From Kribbella sp. NBC_01245 (lineage in GTDB: Bacteria > Actinomycetota > Actinomycetes > Propionibacteriales > Kribbellaceae), in NCBI RefSeq assembly GCF_036226525.1, contig NZ_CP108487.1:7316001-7380000 (forward strand): DNA of 64,000 nucleotides, given 5' to 3'. This document shows, one piece after another, positions 26,258-35,647 of this stretch. The first letter of the stretch is position 1; each line of letters opens with the position of its first letter. The position numbers were made by a program, and so were the translations under genes. Below the pieces are notes generated by a model. The model did not search any database, was not told the DNA's origin, and saw nothing but the letters and a program-made list of their open reading frames with translations.

Positions 26258-28624
26258 GTGACTGACGAGGTCGGGCGGTTGTTGCGGACCGCACGGATCC
26301 GGGCCGGCCTGACCCAGGAAGAGGTCGCCGAGCGCTCCGGGGTGAGCGTGCGGGCGATCAGCGATATCGAGCGCGGCCGGGTGCGCGCGCCCCAGCCGCG
26401 TACGGTCGACGCCCTCGCCGACGCGGCCCGATTCACGCCGGACGAGCGCCAATTACTGACCGAGATCGCGAAGTCGGCCCGTTCCCGGACCGAGGAAGTC
26501 GCGCCCTGGGTCGCCGCCGCCCAATGCGAACCGCCGGCCGGCCTGAGCGATTTCGTCGGCCGCGCCGAAGAGCTCGCCACGTTGACCAACCTCGCCACCA
26601 CCGGAACGACCCGGCCGGTCGCCGTACTGAGCGGGCCGCCAGGCGTCGGGAAGTCGAGTCTGGCGGTACGCGCGGGCCGTTCGCTCGCGGCCGGTTTCCC
26701 CGGCGGCTGCCTGTACGTCGACCTGGCCGAACCGGGCGAAGGCGCTGCGCTCCGCCGCCTACTCGGCGCCCTCGGTGTGGCCTCGGCCGAGGTCCCAGCG
26801 GATCCGATCGACCAGGCCCGCCTCTATCGGGCGATGCTCACGCGCCGACCCGCCTTGGTCCTGATCGACAACGCGATGGACGAGGCGCAGGTCCGGCCGC
26901 TGCTCGCCACCGGCGCAGGCGCGTTCACGATCGTGACCAGCAGGCGAGTACTGGCCGGGCTCGAGGGCGCGGTCTGGATTCCGCTCGGCCCGTTCTCCAC
27001 GGCGGAAGCAACCGACCTGCTCGCGGCGATCGTGGGCGACGAGCGGCTGGCGGCGGAGGCCGAAACCGCCGAGCAGATCGCGGAGCTGTGCGGACATCTC
27101 CCGCTCGCTCTGCGTATCGCCGGCAACCGGCTCGCCAGTCGGCCGTTGTGGTCGCTCGGGCATTTCGCGACCCAGTTGGGCGAGGCGCGGTTGGCCGGGC
27201 TGGAGGCGGGGGATCTGCGGGTCGTCGCTGCGTTCACCATGTCGTACCGGCAGCTGTCCGAGTCGGCCGCGCTCGTTTTCCGGCGACTCGCCTTGCTGAC
27301 CGGGGAGTACCTGTCGGCCGAGATCGCCGCCGTACTGGCCGATCTGCGACTTGCGTCAGCCCGCCGAGCCGTCGAGGAGCTCGCCGACTTCAGCCTGATC
27401 GAGCCGGTCGGCTCCGATGGCGGCTACCGCATTCACAACCTGCTGGCGTTGTTCGCCACGGAATGCCTGGCCGCCGAAGAGACCGTCGAGGCGGTCGAAA
27501 CGGCCGAGCGGAGGATGACCGGCTGGTTCCTGCGTTCGGCCACCGCGGCCGGGCATTGCTTCCTGCCCGAGGTGCTGCAACCTGGGCCGGCCGTGCCGCC
27601 AGGGCCCGGAATGGCCTTTGATTGCAGGCATTCGGCGCTCGGTTGGTTGCATCGCCATCGCGCCGATTGGCTCGCGGCCCTGCGCTGGGCGGCCGCGGAC
27701 GATCGCTGGTCGGCGGAGGTGCTGGCGCTGACCGATGCCCTCCACTGGTACTCCGACCTGGGCGTGTTGCCGGAGGTCTGGCCCGAGGTCTTTCAGCTGG
27801 GCGTTGATGTCGCACGGCGGGTGGGCGACCGTGGCGCCGAGGCGGTCCAGCTCAACCTGCTCGGCTGGGCGGTCGGCGTACTGCTGGAGCAGCGGCAAGA
27901 GGGGTTGCGCCTGCATCGGCAGGCCCTTGCCGCCGCCCGCGAGGCCGGTGATCCGGTCGAAGAGGGCTGGGCGTTGTTCTACCTGGCGACGCTCGAGCGC
28001 GTCACCGGCGATACCGAAGCCGCGACCGAGCTCGCGAATCTCGCCGTCGAGCGGTTCGGCGCGGCGCCCGAGCCGCTCGGCCAGCACATCGCCTGGTCGC
28101 TGGTGGCCTCGCTGGACCAGGCCCGCGGCGATTCCGCTGCCGCGCTCGCCGTACATCGTCGTGTCGTCGCGTACTTCCGCCGCTCCGAGCATTCGCCGAC
28201 CGACGGCACGGGCGCGGTCTTGCTCGGGCATCGCCTGCTCGCGTACGGCGCCACGCTCGCGCGGTCGCGGGAATGGGCCGACGCGATCTCGGCGTACTCC
28301 GAAGCGATCGAGCTGTTCCGGGCCGCGGGGATGCGCAGCGGAGAGGCCCGTGCCTGTTACGGGCTGGGGAGTTCGTCTGCCGGGCTCGGGAATCTGGCCG
28401 ACGCCCGGGAGGAGCTGGAACGGGCGGTCGAGTTGCTGCGCGATACCGGTGCCGGTATCAGGCGAGTGGAGGCACAGGCCGAGCTGGCCGACGTACTCGA
28501 TCGGCTGGGGGAAACCGAGGCGGCGGCGCGGGTCCGGGCCGAGGCGCTGGAGTTCTGCCGGGAGTGGGATCGCCCCGAGCTGACTGCGGTGGCAGCGACT
28601 CTCCAAGACGCCCTGGCGCACTAG
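26258..28624 (+). CDS. XRE-type HTH, NB-ARC ATPase and TPR regulator
   Basis: 788 residues. An XRE helix-turn-helix covers about 5-60 (RIRAGLTQEEVAERSGVSVRAISDIERG). A P-loop ATPase domain begins near 97: Walker A SGPPGVGKSSL at 125-135, Walker B ALVLIDNAMDE, then GHLPLALRIAGNRL of the NB-ARC/AP-ATPase group. The C-terminal half is alpha-helical with TPR-like repeats. This is the common actinobacterial STAND-type regulator that binds DNA when a signal triggers nucleotide-dependent assembly. GTG start. A hairpin follows the stop. The regulated genes are unknown; the divergent beta-helix gene or the next operon are candidates. Confidence 0.9.
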   Translation: MTDEVGRLLRTARIRAGLTQEEVAERSGVSVRAISDIERGRVRAPQPRTVDALADAARFTPDERQLLTEIAKSARSRTEEVAPWVAAAQCEPPAGLSDFVGRAEELATLTNLATTGTTRPVAVLSGPPGVGKSSLAVRAGRSLAAGFPGGCLYVDLAEPGEGAALRRLLGALGVASAEVPADPIDQARLYRAMLTRRPALVLIDNAMDEAQVRPLLATGAGAFTIVTSRRVLAGLEGAVWIPLGPFSTAEATDLLAAIVGDERLAAEAETAEQIAELCGHLPLALRIAGNRLASRPLWSLGHFATQLGEARLAGLEAGDLRVVAAFTMSYRQLSESAALVFRRLALLTGEYLSAEIAAVLADLRLASARRAVEELADFSLIEPVGSDGGYRIHNLLALFATECLAAEETVEAVETAERRMTGWFLRSATAAGHCFLPEVLQPGPAVPPGPGMAFDCRHSALGWLHRHRADWLAALRWAAADDRWSAEVLALTDALHWYSDLGVLPEVWPEVFQLGVDVARRVGDRGAEAVQLNLLGWAVGVLLEQRQEGLRLHRQALAAAREAGDPVEEGWALFYLATLERVTGDTEAATELANLAVERFGAAPEPLGQHIAWSLVASLDQARGDSAAALAVHRRVVAYFRRSEHSPTDGTGAVLLGHRLLAYGATLARSREWADAISAYSEAIELFRAAGMRSGEARACYGLGSSSAGLGNLADAREELERAVELLRDTGAGIRRVEAQAELADVLDRLGETEAAARVRAEALEFCREWDRPELTAVAATLQDALAH

Positions 28625-28626
28625 CA

Positions 28627-28660
28627 ACCGGCAGAACCGGAAGGCGGGAGTTCTGCCGGT
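28627..28660 (+). terminator. Hairpin after the XRE-NB-ARC gene
   Basis: ACCGGCAGAAC pairs perfectly with GTTCTGCCGGT around a 12-base loop, three bases after the stop. There is no T-run. Confidence 0.55.
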
Positions 28661-28772
28661 CGTTCTGCGTGGGCAGTGCCGGGTGGTTGCGCTGAACTTG
28701 CGAATTGTTAACTCACTTTCCAATTCGGTCTGCCCGCCCCAGGCGTCCCCGAGCCAACCGCAGGAGTGCGAC

Positions 28773-30374
28773 ATGTTCCCGCTCAGAAAACTGAAAGTGC
28801 CCATGGTGTCGTTCGTCGTCCTGGCGATCGCGACCACCGTCGGCCTGCAATCCAGCTCAGGTGCCACCACCGCCGACGTGTTGTTGTCCCGCAACGCGTT
28901 GACGATCACGTCCAGCATCGAGGACAGCAACTTCCTCGGAAAGTACGCCGTTGACGGCAGCACGACGACCCGCTGGGCCAGCGCGGAGGGCATCGACCCG
29001 CAGTGGATCCGGGTCGACCTCGGCCAGCCGTCGGCCGTCAATCGGCTGAAGCTCAACTGGGAGGTGGCCTACGCCAAGTCGTACCGAATCGAGATCTCCG
29101 ACGACGGCGCGAACTTCCGGACGCTCAAGACCATCACCACGGGGGATGGTGGCATCGACGACCACACCGGCCTGGCCGCCAATGGCCGTTACGTCCGCGT
29201 CGTCGGCACCCAGCGCGGCACGCCGTACGGCTATTCGCTGTGGGAGATGGAGATCTTCGGCGTCAGCGGTTCCACCGGTGACACGCAGGCCCCGACCGTG
29301 CCGACCAACCTGACCGCCGGCACCGTCACCAGCACCACCGTGGCGCTGAACTGGACGGCCTCGACGGACAACGTCGGTGTCAGCGGGTACGACGTGTTCC
29401 GCAACGGCGTCTTCGTGGCCTCGGTGGCGGAGAACACCTTCACCGACACCGCGCTGACTCCGCAGACGGCCTACAGCTACACGGTGCTGGCCAAGGACCC
29501 GAACAACAACAAGTCGGCGCAGAGCGCTCCGCTCTCGGTCACGACCGCCTCCGGTCCCACCGGGGTGTTCGTGCTCGCGGCGGCCGGTGACATCGCCGAC
29601 CAATGCACCGCGTCCAGCAGCTCCTGCGTGCACCCGAAGACGGCCAGGGTCGTCGACTTCATCAAGCCCGTCAACGTCATCACCATGGGCGACAACCAGT
29701 ACGACGACGCCCACTACTCCGACTTCACCAGCTACTTCAACACCTCGTGGGGCCGCTTCAAGAGCATCATGAAGCCCTCGGTCGGCAACCACGAGACCTA
29801 CTCCTCGCCGGCGTACGACGGTTACCACCGGTACTTCGGCGACATCGCCCGCCCGAACGGCAAGCGGTACTACAGCTGGGAGCGCGGCAACTGGCACTTC
29901 ATCGCGCTCGACTCGACCGAGGACTCGCCCGGCCTGGTCGAATCCGCACAGCACACCTGGCTCAAGGCGGACCTCGCGGCCAACACCAAGAAGTGCGTCG
30001 CGGCCTACTACCACCACCCCCGGTACAGCTCCGGTTCGCACGGCGACAACCCCAAGATGGCCACGCTCTGGAACATCCTGGTCGACAACAACGTCGACCT
30101 CGTGCTCAACGGCCACGACCACCACTACGAGCGCTTCGTGGCGCAGGACAAGTACGGCAACCCGAACGCGGCCGGTACGACGCAGATCATCGGCGGCATG
30201 GGTGGCACGGACAACTTCTACCCCGTGCACGCCGAGCACGAGGCGACCGCCAAGACGATCACGGACACGCATGGCGTGCTCAAGCTGACGATGACCGACA
30301 ACTCGTTCACCAGCCAGCTGATCGGTCTGAACAACACGGTACTGGACAGCTCCCCGACCACCACCTGCCACTGA
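28773..30374 (+). CDS. Secreted metallophosphoesterase with discoidin and fibronectin type III domains
   Basis: 533 residues with an N-terminal signal segment. Residues about 30-165 form a discoidin/F5-8C carbohydrate-binding domain (YAVDGSTTTRWAS, WIRVDLGQ). About 170-260 is a fibronectin III domain. From 265 on is a calcineurin-like phosphoesterase: AAAGDIAD, MGDNQYDD, VGNHETY, YYHHPRYSS and NGHDHHYERF, as in purple acid phosphatase relatives. It should release phosphate from a substrate bound at a glycan surface. AGGAG lies seven bases before the ATG. It is followed after ten bases by an MFS gene and then a beta-propeller gene, an apparent operon. Confidence 0.92.
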   Translation: MFPLRKLKVPMVSFVVLAIATTVGLQSSSGATTADVLLSRNALTITSSIEDSNFLGKYAVDGSTTTRWASAEGIDPQWIRVDLGQPSAVNRLKLNWEVAYAKSYRIEISDDGANFRTLKTITTGDGGIDDHTGLAANGRYVRVVGTQRGTPYGYSLWEMEIFGVSGSTGDTQAPTVPTNLTAGTVTSTTVALNWTASTDNVGVSGYDVFRNGVFVASVAENTFTDTALTPQTAYSYTVLAKDPNNNKSAQSAPLSVTTASGPTGVFVLAAAGDIADQCTASSSSCVHPKTARVVDFIKPVNVITMGDNQYDDAHYSDFTSYFNTSWGRFKSIMKPSVGNHETYSSPAYDGYHRYFGDIARPNGKRYYSWERGNWHFIALDSTEDSPGLVESAQHTWLKADLAANTKKCVAAYYHHPRYSSGSHGDNPKMATLWNILVDNNVDLVLNGHDHHYERFVAQDKYGNPNAAGTTQIIGGMGGTDNFYPVHAEHEATAKTITDTHGVLKLTMTDNSFTSQLIGLNNTVLDSSPTTTCH

Positions 30375-30384
30375 CGAGCCGACC

Positions 30385-31614
30385 ATGTATCTAGCCGATA
30401 CCCGCGCGGCGGGAACCACCAAAGGGAAGATCGGGCGGCGAGTCTCCGGCAACGTGCTGGCGCTCGGCATGGTCAGCCTGGTCACCGATATCTCGGCGGA
30501 GATGGTGACCGCGGTATTGCCGCTCTACCTGGTTGTCGGTCTTGGCCTCAATCCGCTCCAGTTCGGTCTGCTGGACGGGTTGTACGCCGGGGCGACCGCG
30601 CTGGTTCGGCTGGTCGGTGGGCATGCCGCCGATCGCTGGCGACGGTTGAAGGCCGTCGCCGGCATCGGCTACGGGTTATCCGCTGCCAGCAAACTCGGTT
30701 TGCTGGCAGCGGGCTCCTCGGTCCCGGCGATCGGCGCCGTACTGGCCGTCGACCGGGCCGGCAAGGGGATCCGGACGGCACCCAGGGACGCGCTGATCTC
30801 GTTGAGCAGCGAGCCGGAAAGTCTCGGCCGCTCGTTCGGCGTCCATCGTGCGATGGACACGATCGGCGCGTTCCTGGGTCCGCTGGTCGCGATGGTGGTG
30901 CTCTGGGGCAGCCTGGGGGACTACAGCTCGGTGTTCGTCACCAGCTTCTGCATCGCGACCATCGGGGTGCTGGTGCTGGTCGCCTTCGTCCGTGATCGAC
31001 CGCCCACCGACGGACCGGCGAAACCCGTTCCGGTGCGGTCGATGCTGCAGCTCCTTCGCATTCCGGGCTTTCGCCGGCTCTGCGGATGGGCCGCCGCGCT
31101 GGCGCTGATCAGCGTCACGGATTCGTTCCTCTATCTCGCTCTGCAACGCAACTTCGACGTCAGTACGACGATGTTCCCGTTGCTGCCGCTCGGTACCGCC
31201 GGCGTCTATCTGTTGCTGGCCGTGCCGCTCGGGCGGCTTGCCGACAAGTACGGCCGGTGGCGCGTCTTCGTCGGCGGTCATCTGGTGATGGCGACCGCGC
31301 TCGGACTCGTCTGTGGTCCCTTTGCTGGCTGGTGGATCGCCGTCTGCGTACTGGTCCTGCATGGCGTGTTCTATGCCGCGACCGACGGCGTTCTGATGGC
31401 GGCGGCAGGCCCCTGGCTGCCGGAGCACCTCCGCGCGAGTGGCATGGCCCTGATCCAAACCGGTCAGGCCCTGGCGCGGATGGTGTCCGCCGTTCTGTTC
31501 GGGCTGGCCTGGACGCTGTGGGATCTCCGCCCGACCATGATCGTCGTGGCCGTCGGCCTGCTGGTCGTCACCATTGCCGCCGCCCTGCTCAAGCCCTGGG
31601 AGAAGCCCGCATGA
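30385..31614 (+). CDS. MFS transporter
   Basis: 409 residues with about twelve hydrophobic segments. Loop 2-3 carries GGHAADRWRRLKAV, and DRAGKGIRTAPRDALI matches a branch of MFS proteins known from metal/organic solute efflux groups. It starts ten bases after the phosphoesterase and overlaps the next gene by four bases (ATGA), so it belongs to one operon. Placement after a secreted phosphatase suggests movement of the product or export of its substrate, which is inference. Confidence 0.9.
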   Translation: MYLADTRAAGTTKGKIGRRVSGNVLALGMVSLVTDISAEMVTAVLPLYLVVGLGLNPLQFGLLDGLYAGATALVRLVGGHAADRWRRLKAVAGIGYGLSAASKLGLLAAGSSVPAIGAVLAVDRAGKGIRTAPRDALISLSSEPESLGRSFGVHRAMDTIGAFLGPLVAMVVLWGSLGDYSSVFVTSFCIATIGVLVLVAFVRDRPPTDGPAKPVPVRSMLQLLRIPGFRRLCGWAAALALISVTDSFLYLALQRNFDVSTTMFPLLPLGTAGVYLLLAVPLGRLADKYGRWRVFVGGHLVMATALGLVCGPFAGWWIAVCVLVLHGVFYAATDGVLMAAAGPWLPEHLRASGMALIQTGQALARMVSAVLFGLAWTLWDLRPTMIVVAVGLLVVTIAAALLKPWEKPA

Positions 31615-32591
31615 GAAAGATTTTGGTGACCGTGCTGGGCGTACTCGTCCTCGCCGGGGCGGCGATCGGGTACGTCGTCTCCGCCCGGACCGGGGCCGCG
31701 GTGAACGCGGTACCGGTGCAGAACGGGACGATCGAGCTCGGGCCGGATCGGCTGTACTTCCGGAACACCGCGGCCGGGCCGGACGAGGGCAAACTGGCTT
31801 CCCTGCCTTCTGCCTCATCGGCTGTGCGGTTGGTGGATGGGTTGAAGTGTGACCGTTTTGCGCTCGCGAAGGGGACGGGGATCTGCCTGGCGCTCCAGCC
31901 GGGTGTGCTGCCGCCGATCACGGATGTCGTGGTGGTGGGACGCGATATGTCCGTTGTTTACAAGAAATCCCTGCCTGGTACGCCGAGCCGGGCGCGGGTC
32001 TCGCCGGACGGCAAGATCGTGTATTGGACGGTGTTTGTGACTGGTGATTCGTATGCGGCGACCGGATTCTCCACCCGCGCGGGTTTGTACGACCTCGAGA
32101 AGAAGCAGCTGGTCAAGAGCATCGAGGAAATGGCCGTGTACGTCGACGGGCGCCGGTATCGCTCGTCCGATATCAACTACTGGGGAATCACCTTCGCCGG
32201 GGACGGGAATCGCTTCTACGCGACGATGGCCAGCAAGGGGAAGACTCATCTGGTCGAGGCCGACTACCAGGATTTCAACGGCAAGGCCACTCTGGAGAAC
32301 GTGGAATGCCCTTCGCTGTCGCCTGACGAGAAGCGAATCGCCTTCAAACAAAGGAATCCGGACGGAACGTGGCGGTTGTCGGTTGTCGAGTTGGCGACGC
32401 GCAAGATCGTGCGAACGGCCGAGACCGGCAACGTGGACGACCAGCCGTTGTGGCGGGATAACACGACGTTGCTTTATGGCTTGACTGGATCGGATGGCGG
32501 TTCGGACATCTGGTCTGTGCCTGCCAATGGCTCGGGTGCGCCTGTGTTGGTCGTACCGGATGCCGCGTCACCGGCGGTCTTGGCGCGGTAG
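31611..32591 (+). CDS. Membrane-anchored WD40/TolB-like beta-propeller protein
   Basis: 326 residues. A single hydrophobic segment at about 4-24 has no lipobox cysteine, so the protein is probably anchored by its N-terminus. The rest carries repeats of the TolB/PD40 kind (SRARVSPDGKIVYWT, CPSLSPDEKRIAFKQR, DDQPLWRDNTTLLYG). No enzyme motif is visible; such proteins bind partners at the cell surface. It overlaps the MFS stop by four bases. Its last 118 bases overlap the end of the DUF418 gene on the opposite strand. Confidence 0.8.
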   Translation: MRKILVTVLGVLVLAGAAIGYVVSARTGAAVNAVPVQNGTIELGPDRLYFRNTAAGPDEGKLASLPSASSAVRLVDGLKCDRFALAKGTGICLALQPGVLPPITDVVVVGRDMSVVYKKSLPGTPSRARVSPDGKIVYWTVFVTGDSYAATGFSTRAGLYDLEKKQLVKSIEEMAVYVDGRRYRSSDINYWGITFAGDGNRFYATMASKGKTHLVEADYQDFNGKATLENVECPSLSPDEKRIAFKQRNPDGTWRLSVVELATRKIVRTAETGNVDDQPLWRDNTTLLYGLTGSDGGSDIWSVPANGSGAPVLVVPDAASPAVLAR

Positions 32592-33802
32592 GGCTGCTTC
32601 TTCTCGTCGTCGGTCAGCTTCCTCTCGCGGTAGGTCAGCTTTCGGAGGAGCACCTCGAACGGGCCGCGCAGGCCTCGGTGGTGCATCCAGTTGGCGAGGA
32701 GGACCGTGGCTAGCCAAGTGGCGACGGCGATACCGGCGAGGGACGTGACGGTGAGGTGCGGCGTCAGGTTGAAGGCGTACGGCGCGAAGGCGAGCGTCCA
32801 GACGAGCGATTGGGCCAGGTAACACGTCATCGACCGCTGCCCCACAGCCGCAAGCGCCGTAACGACACGCCCTCGTCCAACGTTCGTCGGGGTTGCGCTG
32901 ATTCGGTTGGCCAGAAGGGCGATCGCGGCGGCGTAGCCGAGGCCGCCGAAGTGGCCGGTGGCGTCGTGCAACGTGCCCAGCAGGCCGAGGGTATTCGCGG
33001 CCGGCTGGTCGATCACTCCCGCGAGGACGAGCCCGACCGGCAGGCCACCGAGGATCGCCGTACTAATGCCGAATCCAGCGACGCATCGCAACAGCGTCAG
33101 GTGTTGGCCGGGCAGTTCGAGCAGTCGGGCCCGAGCCGCGAGAATGCCGATCAGGAACGGCAAGAGCAAGCCAATCGGATACAGCGGCACCAATACCAGC
33201 AGAGCCGGCGCCCGATCCATCACGCCGGACCAGATGCCTTGCGGCAGCATCGCCGGCTCAGGCGCGACCGTACTCTCGACCGCCAGTGAACCGCCCAGTG
33301 GCAGGCTCGTGATGACGAATGCGAGAGAGGCCAGAGTGACGATCGTGCGGGTCTTCCACCGCAAGGCCGGAACCAGCAGAAACGCGAGAATCCCGTACGC
33401 CGCGAGGATGTCCCCGACGTACAGGAATATCCCATGCAGGAAGCCGATCACGATCATCCACAAACTCCTTCGGCGCAGGAGTTTGCGAATAGGCTTCCAG
33501 TCTTTGCCGGCAGCCTGTTGGCGACGGTAGATCTGCACCAGGCCGTACCCGAAGAGCGCGGCGAACATCGGATAGGCCCGACCGTCCACAAGTGTCGCGA
33601 TAAGCCCGACCAAGAACGCGTCGATCCCGGTGGTACCAACCGGGAAACCGCCCAACGCCGGCCCGTTCTGCAGGAAGTAGTGCGAGTTCGCGACGGCGAT
33701 GAACAGCAACATCACGCCCCGCGCCAAATCCGGCGCAAGAAACCGCTCACTCAACTTGGTAGACGTAGACGCCCCACTCCGACTCTCATTCACCCCACCC
33801 AC
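32474..33802 (-). CDS. DUF418-type multi-pass membrane protein
   Basis: 442 residues with about ten membrane segments. Recognisable features of the DUF418 group are DLARGVMLLFIAVAN at the start, the RRRSLWMIVIGFLHGIF segment, and the C-terminal GQRSMTCYLAQSL ... WMHHRGLRGPFEVLLRKLTY. Function is unknown; the family resembles acyltransferase-3-type membrane proteins. After that motif comes an unusual 45-residue hydrophilic tail (ERKLTDDEKKQP onward), and this tail is the part encoded opposite the end of the beta-propeller gene. GTG start. Confidence 0.88.
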   Translation of the reverse strand: MGGVNESRSGASTSTKLSERFLAPDLARGVMLLFIAVANSHYFLQNGPALGGFPVGTTGIDAFLVGLIATLVDGRAYPMFAALFGYGLVQIYRRQQAAGKDWKPIRKLLRRRSLWMIVIGFLHGIFLYVGDILAAYGILAFLLVPALRWKTRTIVTLASLAFVITSLPLGGSLAVESTVAPEPAMLPQGIWSGVMDRAPALLVLVPLYPIGLLLPFLIGILAARARLLELPGQHLTLLRCVAGFGISTAILGGLPVGLVLAGVIDQPAANTLGLLGTLHDATGHFGGLGYAAAIALLANRISATPTNVGRGRVVTALAAVGQRSMTCYLAQSLVWTLAFAPYAFNLTPHLTVTSLAGIAVATWLATVLLANWMHHRGLRGPFEVLLRKLTYRERKLTDDEKKQPYRAKTAGDAASGTTNTGAPEPLAGTDQMSEPPSDPVKP

Positions 33803-33886
33803 TCAACCCCTCCCCGCCCCACCCCACGTCCACCCAAGGTCTCCGCGACCTCAACTAAAGACGCGCTCCCGCCCCGGTGTGTCGGT

Positions 33887-34125
33887 ATCCCGTTCATCGG
33901 TCCCTTATGACCGAAGGCGTGCGCCAACCGCACTTTGCATTCATTCGTCGGAATCCGCCCTCGCCCGCGCGCTGGCCTGTACTGGACTGCGGTGGCTGAG
34001 AGGGCGGATTCCGACGAATGAATGCAAAGTGAAGGTGCCTGGCGGGTCGCCGCGGAGAGCCGCGTGGTCAGAAGGCCCGACGTACGCCGATACGCCGCGT
34101 CGGAAGGGACCGATGAGCGGGATAC
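33887..34125. repeat. Composite nested palindrome around family A copy 4
   Basis: Inner family A arms are perfect over 31 bp (33933-33963 and 34001-34031) with a 37-base loop. Outer arms at 33887-33907 and 34105-34125 pair over 21 bp with one mismatch (TATCCCGTTCATCGG against TATCCCGCTCATCGG). The outer sequence is related to that around copy 3. It fills the gap 33803-34146 between two minus-strand genes; no gene lies in it. Confidence 0.9.
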
Positions 34126-34146
34126 ACGCCGCGTCGGGGTAGCGGG

Positions 34147-35127
34147 CTAGATGGGAGCTCGTGGGTCTAGGAGGTTGGCGGTGTGGAGGGCTGTCCAGAG
34201 TTGGGTGGGGATGGGGGTGGTGGAGGAGGTGAGGTTGTGGGTGGCCTCGGTTGCTGTGCGCATGCCGATTACTACGCCTGCGACGACGGGGTGGAGGAGG
34301 GGGAAGGCGATTGCGGCTTCGGGGAGGGTTACGCCGTGGGATTCGCAGATGTCGGCGATGCGGTTTGCCTTGTCCAGAAGGGCTTTTGACGCGGGGGCGT
34401 AGTCGAAGCGTGCGCCTTCCGTTGGACGCGCTGAGGCGAGTAGGCCGGAGTTGAAGATGGCTGCCGCGAGGATCGACACGTCGCGTTCGGCGCAGGTGGG
34501 CAGCAGGGTGTCGAGGGCGCTTTGGTCGAGCAGGGTGTAGCGGCCGGCCAGCATCACCACGTCCACGTCGGTCTCGCGTACGAGGGTGGTGAGCATCGTT
34601 GGGTCGTACATGCCGGCGCCGATCGCGCTGACCATTCCCTCCGCACGCAGCTCGGCGAGGGCGGGATAGCCGTCTCGCAACGCGTCGTCGAAGTGCTTCT
34701 CGGCGTCGTGCAGATAGAGCACGTCGATCCGGTCGAGGCCGAGCCGGGTCAGCGAGTCCTCGACGCTGCGCCGGACGCCGTCGCGGGTGAAGTCCCAGAC
34801 GCGCCGATGGGTCGCGGGCACCTGGAAGGCTTCGTCCATCCTGCCGTTCGCCTCTTGCGGGATGAGGATGCGCCCGACTTTGGTCGACAGCGTGTACTCG
34901 GAGCGCGGCTTGCCCCGCAGGAACTCGCCGATCCGGCGCTCGGAATGCCCGATGCCGTAATGCGGAGAGGTGTCGTAGTACCTGATGCCGCCTTGCCAGG
35001 ATGCGTCTAGCGCTCCGGCGGCGGTCTCGTCGTCGAGCGGTTCGAACAGGCCGCCGAGCGGACCACCTCCAAAGCCGATCTCGGTCACGGTGACGTCCGT
35101 ACGGCCGAGCTTCCGCGTCTTCTCCAC
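34147..35127 (-). CDS. Aldo/keto reductase
   Basis: 326 residues of the AKR fold: GFGGGPLGGLF near the start, RYYDTSPHYGIGHSERRIGE with the catalytic Asp-Tyr region, Lys in STKVGR, and DVLYLHD. The C-terminal part TLPEAAIAFPLLHPVVAGVVIGMR is usual for the D-threo-aldose 1-dehydrogenase (fucose dehydrogenase) branch. It should oxidise or reduce a sugar or carbonyl with NAD(P). The GTG start at 35127 is preferred because AAGG lies about seven bases upstream and it begins right before the first strand. Confidence 0.9.
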   Translation of the reverse strand: MEKTRKLGRTDVTVTEIGFGGGPLGGLFEPLDDETAAGALDASWQGGIRYYDTSPHYGIGHSERRIGEFLRGKPRSEYTLSTKVGRILIPQEANGRMDEAFQVPATHRRVWDFTRDGVRRSVEDSLTRLGLDRIDVLYLHDAEKHFDDALRDGYPALAELRAEGMVSAIGAGMYDPTMLTTLVRETDVDVVMLAGRYTLLDQSALDTLLPTCAERDVSILAAAIFNSGLLASARPTEGARFDYAPASKALLDKANRIADICESHGVTLPEAAIAFPLLHPVVAGVVIGMRTATEATHNLTSSTTPIPTQLWTALHTANLLDPRAPI

Positions 35128-35266
35128 GACACCACCTTGTCGTCGTACCGAGGGGTCGGGCAACGGGTTTAGGCCTGCTGCAGGTAGCTGCAGCATCGTT
35201 GAGGGCTTGCCGCTCGCGCGTCTACGGTCTGCCTTAGTCGCATCCCGCGACGACTAGGGAGTGATG

Positions 35267-35629
35267 ATGGCGACAGGTTTGCGTCGATCCGGTTTGCGCG
35301 CGATGGCGATCATGCTGGTGGCGATCCCGGGCGTCGGTGCGGCGGTGGGGACTGCGCCGGCTGCGGCTGAGATGGCGCCCGCGCTGCTGACGGATTGCTC
35401 GGCTTTCAGGTACCTCACCACGGCAGGTGAGCCGTACGTGCAGGGCGGCTGCAAGGGAGGTTCCGGGCTCATGAGGGTGAAGGCCTTCTGCAGCAGCAAA
35501 ACTGCCGACCACACCTTCGACAAATGGGTGTACGGGGCCTGGGTTGGTCGGACAACGGTTTCGAAGGCCTATTGCGGCTCCGCCGGGTTCCAGATCAAGT
35601 CCAACGCTTATGGCTACGAACTCCGCTGA
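35267..35629 (+). CDS. Small secreted cysteine-containing protein
   Basis: About 120 residues with a Sec signal peptide (LRRSGLRAMAIMLVAIPGVG, cleavage near AAAEMA). The mature part of about 80 residues has four cysteines that could form two disulfides, and many Gly, Ser, Lys and Tyr residues. No family is recognised. AGGGA sits six bases before the ATG at 35267; GTG at 35261 and ATG at 35264 are closer to it. It stands alone between oppositely oriented neighbours. Confidence 0.65.
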   Translation: MATGLRRSGLRAMAIMLVAIPGVGAAVGTAPAAAEMAPALLTDCSAFRYLTTAGEPYVQGGCKGGSGLMRVKAFCSSKTADHTFDKWVYGAWVGRTTVSKAYCGSAGFQIKSNAYGYELR

Positions 35630-35647
35630 TCGCTCGGCTCCGATTGG

